Positions 44,501 to 52,950 of a stretch of DNA of 64,000 nt are shown piece after piece; the stretch's first letter is position 1; each line of letters opens with the position of its first letter. The DNA comes from Bacillota bacterium (GTDB lineage Bacteria > Bacillota > Clostridia > Acetivibrionales > DTU013). The notes beneath the pieces are model-generated. The model searched no databases and was not told the DNA's origin. It saw nothing but the letters and a program-made list of their open reading frames with translations. Position numbers and translations under genes: made by a program. Location: assembly GCA_023409735.1 (NCBI GenBank), contig JAEYRB010000063.1, positions 1 to 64,000 on the forward strand, given 5' to 3'.

Positions 44501-45415
44501 TACGGACAGCTCTCGGTCTCTGCCGAAACACTATCCGGATTAGCAGCTACTGAGGGGCAGATTCTCTTCTCTCTGACGAGGCTCTCACAAACCAATACTC
44601 TGATAAAGGAAGCAGGAATCGCCCCGGAACAGGTAATCGGAGCGTTTGAAGCAGATGTGTCAGTCATCTTAGGTGAACAAGCTGACAGTGGCAGATACAA
44701 TTATGAAATAACCCTCAGCCTCGGTCAGAATTATGCAGGAAGGCAGATTTTGATAAGGAAGGCTGGTGATGATCAAAACACTGTCTATACAGTGCTTGCA
44801 GACAATGATGGAAATGTTGCTCTTTCGCCCGGAATGTCAGGTACTATACTGGTGCACCTATGTAAGGTGGTGCTTTTCAGTGATTTGACAAGAGGTTCCT
44901 GGTACTTTGAACCTGTGGAGTATGCAGTCTCTCATGGCATTATGAATGGGGTAAGCGAATACGCCTTTGATCCAAATGGGACGGCCACCCGTGCAATGTT
45001 GGCAACTATTCTCTATCGTATAGCCGGAAGCCCGCAGACACAAATAACAGCAGACTTTGAAGATCTGCGTGCCGGAGCGTGGTATACCATTTCTGTTAAT
45101 TGGGCATATCAGAACGGAATACTGAGCGGATATGGCAACAGCAGCTTCGGACCGGATGATCCTATAACCCGCGAACAGCTAGCTGTTATACTTTGGAGAT
45201 ATGCCGGTTCTCCTGAGACTAAGGGCACGATCGACAGCTTCACCGATGCAGATACTGCAGCCGAATATGCCGTTAAGGCACTTCAATGGGCAGTGGAACA
45301 GAATCTTTTATCCGGGAAAGGCGATGGTACTCTGCATCCTTCAGCTCCTGCAACCAGGGCTGAGATCGCAGCAATCCTGCAGCGCTTTATAACCGGAAGG
45401 GTGCTCCGTATTTAA
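41591..45415 (+). CDS. SLH-anchored subtilisin-like serine protease
   Basis: 1274 residues. Signal peptide (about 1-26), propeptide (about 30-105, ending IEPNYI), then a peptidase S8 domain (about 110-420) with the full triad: Asp135 in VAIIDSGLY, His174 in GHGTFVASQIA and Ser358 in NGTSYAAP, plus oxyanion Asn281 in AAGND. After it come two Listeria-Bacteroides-type repeats (FAGWYSSADLSGD and FTGWYLSDGTT), a poly-Gly linker (GGGGGGIGGGGIGGG) and three SLH repeats (about 1095-1270). It is secreted and wall-bound. The start ATG 41591 sits 6 bases after GGGGG; the frame opens 33 bases earlier, inside R1. Lying directly after the giant SLH gene, it may process that protein (inference). Confidence 0.92.
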   Translation: MSVRKFCFLFLLLLLTAILFVSPVLATEDVEFDGYLVKLNGYGYQMRLSALSDDGMEPVEYIDNLYRIKDPEDVRELADMGLVDYIEPNYILETLESEGPDDEYYPSQWTLETIDYLSLYNSIYNGSGVTVAIIDSGLYEAHEDFENVQISPHSKNLLGNGTHTEAYDRDQKGHGTFVASQIAPSTNNGIGLAGTASGTELMILRCIAETGSEYFPYNDTYDANSGSIAVVAGAIRYAADKGADVINLSLGTKSSVNSTTLQDAITYASNKGVIIVAAAGNDGTSNMFYPANNEHVIGVGSVSRSNDTLIKSAFSQYNTSVKVTAPGADVLGIQIYPEIKGVLFADVSATYRTSNGTSYAAPVISALAAIAKQVNPSLDSDDFLSLLAATSKDYGTPGYDTSFGYGVANAQALLTALTSKEYEISYDLRDDSSSPATLPDGYADTYTLSRSEDIVLPFPSRPGYTFAGWYSSADLSGDPVTVLPEGALGIVRAEKDGDTVKGYSIGALTYYAKWDKIINPVSVKVCGYEAALQEEPADTYEVTLPADTVNSLSDLNKADITIKIEDESVASIIETTDGGATWTFKVKDHQYTLKITLSAQKIPTVAEGMEHQSGIAGLISLDGLTGAAPYHGTVSKWFSDANSYEIISCSGNGAVSIDKSIDTDETVLTYTTGGSDYEGQEVIIRLRASNDDFSCVDIATINIKVERMSSNSVVSPSTQNYDIFTDSSLSVDVNLFDNTISGLLLDDKLLQESNYTVTTTDDVTASVTVTFAEAFLKSLSIGEHDITFKFSGGNDAILNIIISDSAPRYTVTFYVNKTDSQSYYTLEKVRQDGMIGTLPPEPSKTGYSFTGWYLSDGTTRITAGTIVTSDLSVYASWSASGQTGGGGGGIGGGGIGGGVIGGGSVSVITETKEEGPEGATFYTLEDLPESLSGTKPVLLTVKNGDTGVALSSEALQRIAKAGTGIIIENAYGQLSVSAETLSGLAATEGQILFSLTRLSQTNTLIKEAGIAPEQVIGAFEADVSVILGEQADSGRYNYEITLSLGQNYAGRQILIRKAGDDQNTVYTVLADNDGNVALSPGMSGTILVHLCKVVLFSDLTRGSWYFEPVEYAVSHGIMNGVSEYAFDPNGTATRAMLATILYRIAGSPQTQITADFEDLRAGAWYTISVNWAYQNGILSGYGNSSFGPDDPITREQLAVILWRYAGSPETKGTIDSFTDADTAAEYAVKALQWAVEQNLLSGKGDGTLHPSAPATRAEIAAILQRFITGRVLRI

Positions 45416-45440
45416 CACAACAACTATGCATATAGAATAC

Positions 45441-45470
45441 AGGCCGGCTACTAGTTTAGCCGGCCTTTTA
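45441..45470 (+). terminator. Rho-independent terminator after the subtilase
   Basis: AGGCCGGCTA pairs with TAGCCGGCCT around CTAGTT and runs into TTTTA. Confidence 0.85.
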
Positions 45471-45624
45471 TGATCAAACAGATTGCATGAGCGAGCGGCT
45501 CAGCTTGCAGAGCGACTGTCATCGGCAAGAAAGTTTGTAAAGTTGAAAGGATATTTTTCCTAATAAGTTTTGTATCAATTTTATATAAAATGCTTACATC
45601 GCTGATGCTTGAAATAACGCAATT

Positions 45625-45735
45625 GTGATGTAACCTTAAAATAATTTAGCTACACGAAATATGGTGACTTACTGCATGTTCATCTGGAATATATCGTGTA
45701 GCGGAACTTCAAAAATGGCACATCGCAAATGCCCC
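45625..45735 (-). repeat. R2 dispersed repeat, copy b
   Basis: Reverse-strand copy of the element at 7676-7785. Read on the minus strand: GGGCATTTGCGATGTgCCAT, then CTACACGATATAT and, after a variable centre, ATATTTCGTGTAG, which form an inverted repeat, and the shared end GCTAAATTATTTT. In copy a some stem bases differ but most pairing is kept. Confidence 0.7.
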
Positions 45736-45764
45736 GCAACACCAGCGTTGACTTATCAAGATGT

Positions 45765-45814
45765 GTATTGTACTATTTATTATGAATTCATAAATTATCG
45801 TAAATAGTGCAATA
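45765..45814. promoter_or_regulatory. Near-perfect palindrome upstream of the XRE regulator
   Basis: GTATTGTACTATTTA and TAAATAGTGCAATAC are inverted copies with one mismatch, separated by 20 bases that contain TTATGAATTCATAA. It lies about 55 bases before the XRE gene, a natural place for an autoregulatory operator. Confidence 0.5.
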
Positions 45815-45867
45815 CTCGCGGAAGGCTTTATTATTTTATACAATTGGAATAAAGGATGGGAAACGCT

Positions 45868-46536
45868 ATGAGCAGAATGGGCTCTGAAATATGCAGACTC
45901 AGAAAAGAAGCAGGTATGACGCAGAAGCAGCTGGCTAAGCAGCTAGGAGTGGCAGAAAAGTTTATAGATGAGGTGGAGAACGGGAAAAAAGTACTTAATA
46001 GTGAGCTTATAGCCAGAGTTTCCAAGGTGCTTAGGCAGGAGTCAGGAAAATTTGAACTCTATGATGAGTCCGAAATAAGCAGAAGGCCCGAGCCGGACCC
46101 TGCAGTAAAAAGGGTTATTGAAAAGCCGGTCAAGGAGATATGGACGGATGCGCTTGCGGGCGTTTTAATGCCGGTGCCGGTGTACAATTATAGTATGGAT
46201 AAGGCACTTGATTCAAAAAAGCTTCCCATCATTGCCAATAAGGTTGAGGGCTGTCCTAAGGACAAGGTATTTTATTTAGTAGTTGGGGATAATGAAATGT
46301 CGGGCTTTAGACTCTTGAAGGGTGATATGGTTCTGGCATGTGAGGTAGCTGAGTTTGAAAAAGATGCGATTTACTTAATTGAAAAGGGCGGGAAAAGATC
46401 TATACGGCAGGTTAAAAAGCTCAATCAGGATAAACTGCTTCTTATTGGCAACAGCGGCAGTCTTGATACTGAAACAGTGTCCAGAAAGGAAATGGTAATT
46501 ATAGCCAGGCTTATCCGCCTTGAGGTTATTCTATAG
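45868..46536 (+). CDS. XRE-family regulator with S24-like C-terminal domain
   Basis: About 222 residues. An N-terminal helix-turn-helix (about 3-60: EICRLRKEAGMTQKQLAKQL, then VAEKFIDEVENGKKVLN) resembles Cro/C1 and XRE proteins. The C-terminal half resembles the LexA/CI peptidase S24 fold (VVGDNEMSGFRLLKGDMVLA), but the catalytic Ser of the usual GDSM motif is replaced by GDNEM, so self-cleavage is unlikely. A usable Lys is not obvious. ATG 45868 is preferred, with GGGAAACG upstream, but ATG 45856 is also possible. It is a single-gene unit with its own terminator. Confidence 0.78.
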   Translation: MSRMGSEICRLRKEAGMTQKQLAKQLGVAEKFIDEVENGKKVLNSELIARVSKVLRQESGKFELYDESEISRRPEPDPAVKRVIEKPVKEIWTDALAGVLMPVPVYNYSMDKALDSKKLPIIANKVEGCPKDKVFYLVVGDNEMSGFRLLKGDMVLACEVAEFEKDAIYLIEKGGKRSIRQVKKLNQDKLLLIGNSGSLDTETVSRKEMVIIARLIRLEVIL

Positions 46537-46579
46537 AGTACATCTTATGTTCTAACAGTGCTTTAGAAGATTGTCGGCA

Positions 46580-46610
46580 GGTGCTATTTAGCAATAGCAC
46601 CTTTATAATT
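46580..46610 (+). terminator. Terminator after the XRE regulator
   Basis: GGTGCTATT pairs perfectly with AATAGCACC around TAGC and is followed by TTTATAATT. Confidence 0.7.
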
Positions 46611-46824
46611 GTGCAGAATATTATCACCAGTATGTATTATATTTAAAAATTTTTTTCGCTGTTGAATATATTATGAACAGATCGGTTTATTTTATATTAC
46701 ATAATATTTTGATATCGATGTGATATGTCAATTCTGTAAACCATGGCAGGACAGGCTAAATGAAAATTAGCAGGTTTGTAGCTTACGAAGAAGGCTTAAA
46801 ATACCTTTCATAAAGTCCTGTAAG

Positions 46825-47910
46825 CTAGAAAGTCTCCTTTATGTACACTTGCCTTATCTGAGACAGATCAATATCTGTACTAACCACATTCTTACTGCCC
46901 CTGGGCTTGCTAAAAACCCGTACGACCGGACTTTCCGGCAGGTACATGTTTTGTGAAATAACAACACCCTTGTGATTGGTATTAAGTATGACTCCTGTTC
47001 CCACAGGGTACAGGCAAAGGTGCTGGAAGAACTTTTCTGTAACAGTCGAGTCAAAATGCTTACCTGTTTGTCTGGCTAATTCTCTATAAACATAATCGGG
47101 AGAAGATTTTCTCTTATAAATACGATCATTTGACATGGCATCGTAAACATCGGTTATGGCAACGATTCTGGAGAAAAGAGGGATGTCGCTCCCCGAAAGT
47201 CCTTTTGTGTAGCCTGTTCCATCGTATTTTTCATGATGATTAAGAGCTATTTGAGCTGCCTCTTCTGATACATCTGAATTGAGCAGCATCTGGTAGCCGT
47301 ATTCTGTATGCTTTTTTATTTCCGAATACTCTTCCTGGGTCAATTTTCCGGGTTTCTTCAAAATATCCTCTGATATATATGCTTTTCCTATATCGTGCAT
47401 GATCGCACCTGTTCCGAGTATGTTAAGTCTGCTTCTGTCAATGCTCATGTCAATGCCGAGAATAAGAGACAATACGCAGACATTAAGCGAGTGCTCATAT
47501 GTATAATTATCTATTGACCTTAGACCTGAAAGGGAGAGCATTATGTTCTTTTTTGAGAGCAGCTGATCTATTATGTCTTCGACAATTCCACTGATGTTGT
47601 CGAGATTAGCCTTGCCCACAAGGTTAAACTTCATCATAACCTTCTTAATTTGTTTATATGCATGAGATTTTGTATTTTCGTATACAATATCGTCTATACA
47701 CATATTGTTTCTGAAAGCAGAAATGACACTATCCGTCATCGGATCATTAGTCTCTGTGTATAATTCATCTATACCAAGGCTTTTGAGTGACTGTATAAGG
47801 TCATCATCAAATAAAGTACCTTTAGGCAGCAATAATACGCCATTAAGGTTGAAAACGTCTCTTGCAGCAATGATTCCCGGTTTGAGCTCTTGTACCAAAG
47901 TCTTCTGCAT
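46825..47910 (-). CDS. HD-GYP domain protein (cyclic dinucleotide phosphodiesterase-like)
   Basis: 361 residues. An N-terminal region of about 120 residues (LKPGIIAARDVFNLNGVLLL) is typical of stand-alone clostridial HD-GYP proteins. The HD-GYP domain (about 130-320) has metal ligands His140, His172-Asp173 in MHDIGK, His201 and His225-His226 in NHHEKYDGTGYTKGL. The GYP signature reads GYT, a Pro-to-Thr change. Family members hydrolyse cyclic-di-GMP to pGpG or GMP. It is cytoplasmic, with no membrane segments. It lies alone, divergent from the Nudix gene, and may feed into motility or surface control of the neighbouring genes (inference). Confidence 0.87.
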   Translation of the reverse strand: MQKTLVQELKPGIIAARDVFNLNGVLLLPKGTLFDDDLIQSLKSLGIDELYTETNDPMTDSVISAFRNNMCIDDIVYENTKSHAYKQIKKVMMKFNLVGKANLDNISGIVEDIIDQLLSKKNIMLSLSGLRSIDNYTYEHSLNVCVLSLILGIDMSIDRSRLNILGTGAIMHDIGKAYISEDILKKPGKLTQEEYSEIKKHTEYGYQMLLNSDVSEEAAQIALNHHEKYDGTGYTKGLSGSDIPLFSRIVAITDVYDAMSNDRIYKRKSSPDYVYRELARQTGKHFDSTVTEKFFQHLCLYPVGTGVILNTNHKGVVISQNMYLPESPVVRVFSKPRGSKNVVSTDIDLSQIRQVYIKETF

Positions 47911-48290
47911 TTTACCACCACTGTTTATCTTTAGTATTAAAAAAGCCTACTAGTCCAAAATATGCTAATATATCTATAATATAACTTTATTATTTGCATT
48001 TCAATGCATTTTCTACTAAGTTTAAACATTTCTTATATGTTATATCGGGAAAATAAGTTAAAAATTAAGAAAATATTTGTTAATGTATGAATAGGTCAAA
48101 CATATGTCAAATATTATGTTATAATAACCGCATAAGTATCGGTAATATCGCTGTTATACAGCTTGCCCATTTATATCATGAAACCTTACGATTTCATGGT
48201 ATGCTTACCTCATAATACCGGTAGAATATGAGAAATACTAACATAAAATATTGTTAACTATACCTGGAAATTATTTTTTAAGGATTCGAT
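47911..48290. other. Divergent control region between HD-GYP and Nudix genes
   Basis: About 380 AT-rich bases with no gene. TATAAT at 48120-48125 is a plausible rightward -10, without a good -35. A small hairpin CATGAAA-N8-TTTCATG lies at 48178-48198, in the leader of the Nudix gene. Confidence 0.4.
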
Positions 48291-48674
48291 ATGAAGGATG
48301 TAACTGCAGCTTTAATAATAGAAAACAGACAAGTATTGATTGCACAGAGAGCAGGCCACGGGGAGGCAGCATTAAAATGGGAGCTCCCGGGCGGGAAGAT
48401 AGAGCCGGGGGAAACGCCTGAGCTATGCCTTAAGCGGGAGATAAAGGAAGAGCTTAATATAGATGTAGAAGTATTGGACTTTTTCGGTGAAAACAGATAT
48501 CGCTACGCGTTTGGGGAAATCAGGCTGCTTGCTTATTTTTGCAGGAGGCTTGGGGGAAACATCAAATTAAATGTACATAACAGTGTTGAGTGGGTTTCAT
48601 CAGAATGCCTGGCCCATTTTGATTTTGCTCCTGCTGATATTCCCTTTGTGGAAAAACTTAAGGAATATTTATGA
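48291..48674 (+). CDS. Nudix hydrolase, MutT-like (8-oxo-dGTP diphosphatase type)
   Basis: 127 residues, the size of MutT. The Nudix box is complete: GGKIEPGETPELCLKREI then KEELNI, with Arg49, Glu50, Glu53 and Glu54 in place. N-terminal VTAALIIENRQVLIAQR and C-terminal ADIPFVEKLKEY match MutT-type pyrophosphohydrolases that clean oxidised nucleotides. AAGGA is 6 bases before the ATG. The exact substrate is not provable by sequence. Confidence 0.85.
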   Translation: MKDVTAALIIENRQVLIAQRAGHGEAALKWELPGGKIEPGETPELCLKREIKEELNIDVEVLDFFGENRYRYAFGEIRLLAYFCRRLGGNIKLNVHNSVEWVSSECLAHFDFAPADIPFVEKLKEYL

Positions 48675-48808
48675 ATTAGAATAATAATGTCCATCATATG
48701 TTGGAAGAATTATCATAGGTTGTGCTGAGGCAACACCAAAAGGTGATGCGGATAAAATATTGCATTATTTACTCGAGCTATTTAATATAATCAACAGGGG
48801 GCGTTAGT

Positions 48809-50974
48809 ATGAATGAAGACCAAAATGAGAATATGCTGGAAAAACAATCCGGATCAAAAAAAGGTAGCTATTTAAAGAATATACTGGATTCTAAAGCAGC
48901 AGGTGCATTAAAATCATTTTTGCACAAATACAGACTGTTGTGTTTTTTTATTGCGCTTTACATATATATGGAGCTTTTATTTAGGGTATGGAGCTTTAAA
49001 AACCTGAACGGTGATTTTATTTTTCCATTTCTGTTTGCATTCTCTGCAGGCGCTTTTCTTTATATCCTTGTGTATATTTTCCCATCAAAAGCGGAGAGAG
49101 CAATTTCTACAGCCATTACATCAATAGTTTGCATATGCTACGGGGTACAGCTTATTTATTACTGCATTTTCCATACGCCGTTGTCCCTTGTTTCAGTAGG
49201 TGGAGCCGGTGATGCACTCCAGTTTCAGGATATAATATGGGAAACTATTTTTAAGAATATAATAGCAGTTATACTTCTTTTTACGCCTATAGCATTACTC
49301 CAACTGCTTTATAGAAAGAACACTTCTACTTGGACAGGAAGTAAACGTAAGGTGCTGCTTGTATCACTTTTGTTTTGTGTTACAAGCTTCGCGGCTGCTG
49401 TATTCTGTGTGTGCCTTACAGATGATGATCCATCATCGTCTAAATCATTGTACTTTGAAGCCATATCGCCTGAGCTTTCGGTTGAAAAGCTGGGAATTTA
49501 CACTACTATGCGCCTGGATTTAGAAAGACTGACAAAGATAGCAATAGACGACCGATTAAATAAGACCGCTAAAAAAGAAGAGGAAGGAAGCAGTAAACCC
49601 TCATCAGCGCAAAATAGCAGCATACAAGGTGAAATCAGTGCTAATGCATCTACTTTAGATAATGATCAGCAGGGTAAGGCGCAAAATGAACATACTGTTG
49701 AAACGCAGGAGCCTATTAAGGTCGTAAAGCCATATAATACGATGGATATAGACTTTGAAACACTTATTGCAAGCGGTGGGGACGATAAGCTGAATTCTAT
49801 GCATAAATATTTCTCTTCTATAGAGCCATCCAAAACTAATGAGTATACGGGAATATTTGAGGGCTGCAACCTAATAATGATGACCTGTGAGGGATTTTCA
49901 CCATATGTGATTAGTCCGGAGCTTACACCGATGCTCTATGAGATGTCTACAACCGGTTTTGTATTTAACAATTTCTATACGCCCTTATGGTGGGTGAGCA
50001 CATCAGACGGAGAATATGTTGCGTGCACCAGCCTTATGCCAAAGAGCGGAGTATGGAGCTTTTCACGCTCTGGGAATAACTTTATGCCTTTTTGTCTTGG
50101 GAACCAGTTCAGAAAGCTGGGTTATGTAACAAAGGCTTATCATAATCACACCTACACATATTATGACCGTGATACATCTCATCCGAATATGGGCTATGAC
50201 TACAAAGGCGTTGGAAATGGGCTGGAGGTTAAAAAAACATGGCCGGAATCTGACCTTGAGATGATAAATGTTACTGTTGACGAGTATATTGACCAGCAGC
50301 CCTTCCATACTTATTACATGACGGTAAGCGGACACATGAATTATAATTTCGGCGGTAACCAGATGGCCTCAAAGAACAGAGAATATGTAAAGGACCTGCC
50401 ATTATCTGATACATGTAAAGCATATATTGCATGCAACCTTGAGTTGGAGTTTGCATTGCAGTCATTGGTTCAGAAGCTTGAAGAGGCAGGCATTGCCGAG
50501 AATACAGTTATTGCAATGAGTGCGGACCATTACCCATACGGCATGGAGAAGCAGTATTTGGATGAGTTGGCAGGCCACGAGGTTGAAGAGAACTTTGAGA
50601 AGTACAGAAATACGTTTATTTTATGGAAAAAAGGTATGAAGCCTGTGGTAGTTGATAAGCCATGTGCCAGTATTGATATACTGCCTACAATATCGAACCT
50701 ATTCGGACTGGAGTATGATTCCCGTCTTCTTATAGGCAGCGATATCCTGTGCGACGATCCTGCATTAGTAATTTTCTCAAACAGAAGCTGGATCACAGAC
50801 AGGGCATCTTATAATTCAAAGACTAAAAAGGTTACATTTACTGATGGTACTACTGAAGATAAGGACTATGTTAATGAGATTAACAGAAAAGTTGCCAATA
50901 AATTTGCTTTTTCAGAAAGAATACTTGATACCAATTACTATAATGTAGTCGTACCTCGTGATCAAGGAGAATAA
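48809..50974 (+). CDS. LTA synthase-like membrane sulfatase (phosphoglycerol transferase family)
   Basis: 721 residues. The N-terminal part has five membrane segments (about 43-60, 70-92, 100-122, 148-168 and 182-204). A charged, low-complexity linker (about 230-300) leads to an extracellular sulfatase-fold domain (about 350-690). Its metal-site landmarks are CEGFSP, the Thr nucleophile near residue 398 in STSDGEY, SGHMNY and SADHYPYG. Family members polymerise or transfer glycerol-phosphate onto lipoteichoic acid or other envelope glycans. It starts the envelope gene block. The GGGGG site fits ATG 48809. The exact polymer made is unknown. Confidence 0.85.
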   Translation: MNEDQNENMLEKQSGSKKGSYLKNILDSKAAGALKSFLHKYRLLCFFIALYIYMELLFRVWSFKNLNGDFIFPFLFAFSAGAFLYILVYIFPSKAERAISTAITSIVCICYGVQLIYYCIFHTPLSLVSVGGAGDALQFQDIIWETIFKNIIAVILLFTPIALLQLLYRKNTSTWTGSKRKVLLVSLLFCVTSFAAAVFCVCLTDDDPSSSKSLYFEAISPELSVEKLGIYTTMRLDLERLTKIAIDDRLNKTAKKEEEGSSKPSSAQNSSIQGEISANASTLDNDQQGKAQNEHTVETQEPIKVVKPYNTMDIDFETLIASGGDDKLNSMHKYFSSIEPSKTNEYTGIFEGCNLIMMTCEGFSPYVISPELTPMLYEMSTTGFVFNNFYTPLWWVSTSDGEYVACTSLMPKSGVWSFSRSGNNFMPFCLGNQFRKLGYVTKAYHNHTYTYYDRDTSHPNMGYDYKGVGNGLEVKKTWPESDLEMINVTVDEYIDQQPFHTYYMTVSGHMNYNFGGNQMASKNREYVKDLPLSDTCKAYIACNLELEFALQSLVQKLEEAGIAENTVIAMSADHYPYGMEKQYLDELAGHEVEENFEKYRNTFILWKKGMKPVVVDKPCASIDILPTISNLFGLEYDSRLLIGSDILCDDPALVIFSNRSWITDRASYNSKTKKVTFTDGTTEDKDYVNEINRKVANKFAFSERILDTNYYNVVVPRDQGE

Positions 50975-51396
50975 GGGAAGCTCATTATGCTGATCGGCTG
51001 TAATGCAGTAATAGCAATGGTTATAGTGTTTAAAAATAATGTTATAATTTGGGGCGGCACATTCCTTGTACCGCCTAACGCTATGTAATGACAAACCTTC
51101 GGACTATCCCGGACGAAATTGGTAATAATAGTGTATTATGTGTTCCTGCAGGCTTTACACTAAATAACTTGAACTTTGTCCACCAATATACTAAAATTAT
51201 CGTATTAAAACGACCTAATTTAAAGGAAATTTGTCGTTTATAGACATATTTCCTTACATAGTATGTTGAGTGCGATAGCACGAATTACCATTACAACATA
51301 CAAAGTGCAGCGGAGTTTCAACGAGGCAGGGGAATTTTTGGGCCTTGTTTTATGCTTAAGGGCCCACATTTTGGGAATGGATGGAGATGTGAACGT
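50975..51396. other. Leader region of the D-Asp-ligase-like gene
   Basis: No gene is seen in about 420 bases. It contains repeat R3a (51260-51318) and a GC-rich hairpin at 51339-51366 (TGGGCC with GGCCCA). An in-frame ATG at 51352 falls inside that hairpin's loop, which argues for the start further downstream. Confidence 0.5.
51260..51318 (+). repeat. R3 dispersed structured repeat, copy a
   Basis: AGTATGTTGAGTGCGATAGC, then ACGAATTACC and CAACATAC. GTATGTTG and CAACATAC form an 8-bp outer stem, and GTGC-GATA-GCAC a small inner hairpin. The second copy is at 61317. Both lie 55-80 bases before a gene and point toward it. Confidence 0.65.
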
Positions 51397-52608
51397 TTGA
51401 ATATTGTTGAAAAAGAGTTTATCCCGGTACTTTTGGGGAGCGACATAAATACATATAGTGTATCCAGAGCGTTTTATGAGGAATACGGAATAAAATCAAT
51501 AGTAATTGGCAAATCAAGTACGGGACCTAGCTGTAACAGCAGGATTATTGATTTCAGGGCTATACCACAGCTTGACAGGAAGGACGTCTTCGTTGAAACG
51601 ATAAACTCCCTTGCTGATAAGTATAAAGGTAAAAAAATCATTCTCATGGGCTGCGGCGATAATTATGTAGAAGCCATCATAAAGTATAAGGGGCTTCTGA
51701 GAGATAACATAATCGCCCCATATGTTGGCGAGGAGCTAATGGATAGTCTGCTTACCAAGCTTAAATTCTACCAGATGTGTGATCGCTGCGGAATAGATTA
51801 TCCGGGGACCTTCATATATGACAGATCAATGATGGACAGCTTTGAACTGCCCTTTGGTTTTCCTGTCATTATGAAGCCGTCAAACGGCATAAAATATTGG
51901 GAACATGAATTTGCCACACAAAAAAAGGTTTATAAAATAGATAATGCACCTGATTTAAAGCGTGTAATAGGAGAGATATATGATGCGGGCTATGATGACA
52001 AGCTGATTATACAGGACTTTATACCAGGTGACGATTCGCAGCTAAGAGTCATGATATGCTACTCGGGGCAGGACAGAAAGGTCAAGCTTATGTCGCTGGC
52101 GCATGTTATGCTTGAAGAGCATACTCCGCATGGACTTGGTAATACCGCTGTTCTCGTCAATGAATATAACCGTGAGCTATCAGAGGTGCTCAGAGGCTTC
52201 CTTGAAAGCGTAGGGTTTACCGGATATTCAACCTTCGATATTAAGTATGATAATCGGGACGGGAAATTCAAAATACTTGAGGTGAATCTTCGTCAAGGAA
52301 GAAGCAACTATTATGTGACCGGCGGTGGGAACAACCTGGCAAAATATGTAGTCGAAGATTACATATACAATAGGGAGCTTGCATTTGAGATAGCAAATGC
52401 AAAGAATTTATGGACTGTAATTCCACTTAAGGTTGCCTTCAGGTTTGTAAAAGGAAATGAAAACCTAGCACTTATGAAGCAGCTTGTTAAAGAAGGAAGA
52501 GTAATAAATCCTCTGTTCATGAAGGGGGATAACAAGCTGAAGAGAATGGCGTTTTTATATAAGCAGCACATGAGCCATTACTTTAAATTCCCAAAATATA
52601 TGAAGTAA
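51397..52608 (+). CDS. ATP-grasp ligase, D-aspartate ligase-like
   Basis: About 403 residues. The N-terminus EFIPVLLGSDINTYSVSRAF resembles the D-aspartate ligases (Asl) of lactic bacteria, which add D-Asp to the lysine side chain of peptidoglycan precursors. ATP-grasp features are PVIMKPSNG, KLIIQDFIPGDDSQLRVMI and the metal-site ILEVNLRQGRSNYY. It acts in the cytoplasm on nucleotide precursors. The start is probably TTG 51397 after GGAGA; the open frame reaches ATG 51352, inside a hairpin. A FemAB transferase and a MurJ-type flippase follow on the same strand, which supports a cross-bridge role. The added amino acid is not proven. Confidence 0.75.
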   Translation: MNIVEKEFIPVLLGSDINTYSVSRAFYEEYGIKSIVIGKSSTGPSCNSRIIDFRAIPQLDRKDVFVETINSLADKYKGKKIILMGCGDNYVEAIIKYKGLLRDNIIAPYVGEELMDSLLTKLKFYQMCDRCGIDYPGTFIYDRSMMDSFELPFGFPVIMKPSNGIKYWEHEFATQKKVYKIDNAPDLKRVIGEIYDAGYDDKLIIQDFIPGDDSQLRVMICYSGQDRKVKLMSLAHVMLEEHTPHGLGNTAVLVNEYNRELSEVLRGFLESVGFTGYSTFDIKYDNRDGKFKILEVNLRQGRSNYYVTGGGNNLAKYVVEDYIYNRELAFEIANAKNLWTVIPLKVAFRFVKGNENLALMKQLVKEGRVINPLFMKGDNKLKRMAFLYKQHMSHYFKFPKYMK

Positions 52609-52950
52609 CAGGCAATAATATATGAGCCAATTACCGGAAGTGATAATTAAGCGGCAGGAAAGCCAGTTTTATTGTGGGGTAACAGGCATACAGCATGAAG
52701 GTTCAACTTATGATAGAAGTATAAGGCAACAATAAACCGCTTGAAAATAAAAATAACCGACAGGTGGCAAGAAAGCCCGGGCTTAAGAGCAGATAGTAAT
52801 AAACAGATGTAGTTGAGAAGTACGAGGCGTGAGCAGAAGCAATTAAACAGGCAGCAGAAAAACCCGGCTTTATGGACAAAAGCAACAGAATATTCAGCCT
52901 GGAAAGCCTGAATATAAGACAAAGGATAAAAATGAGAGGTGGAAGATAAG
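52609..52950. other. Purine-rich gap before femAB
   Basis: About 340 bases, strongly A/G-biased on the plus strand, with no gene and no clear terminator or promoter. It contains many short AGGCA/AAGC phrases, but no regular repeat was found. Confidence 0.45.
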
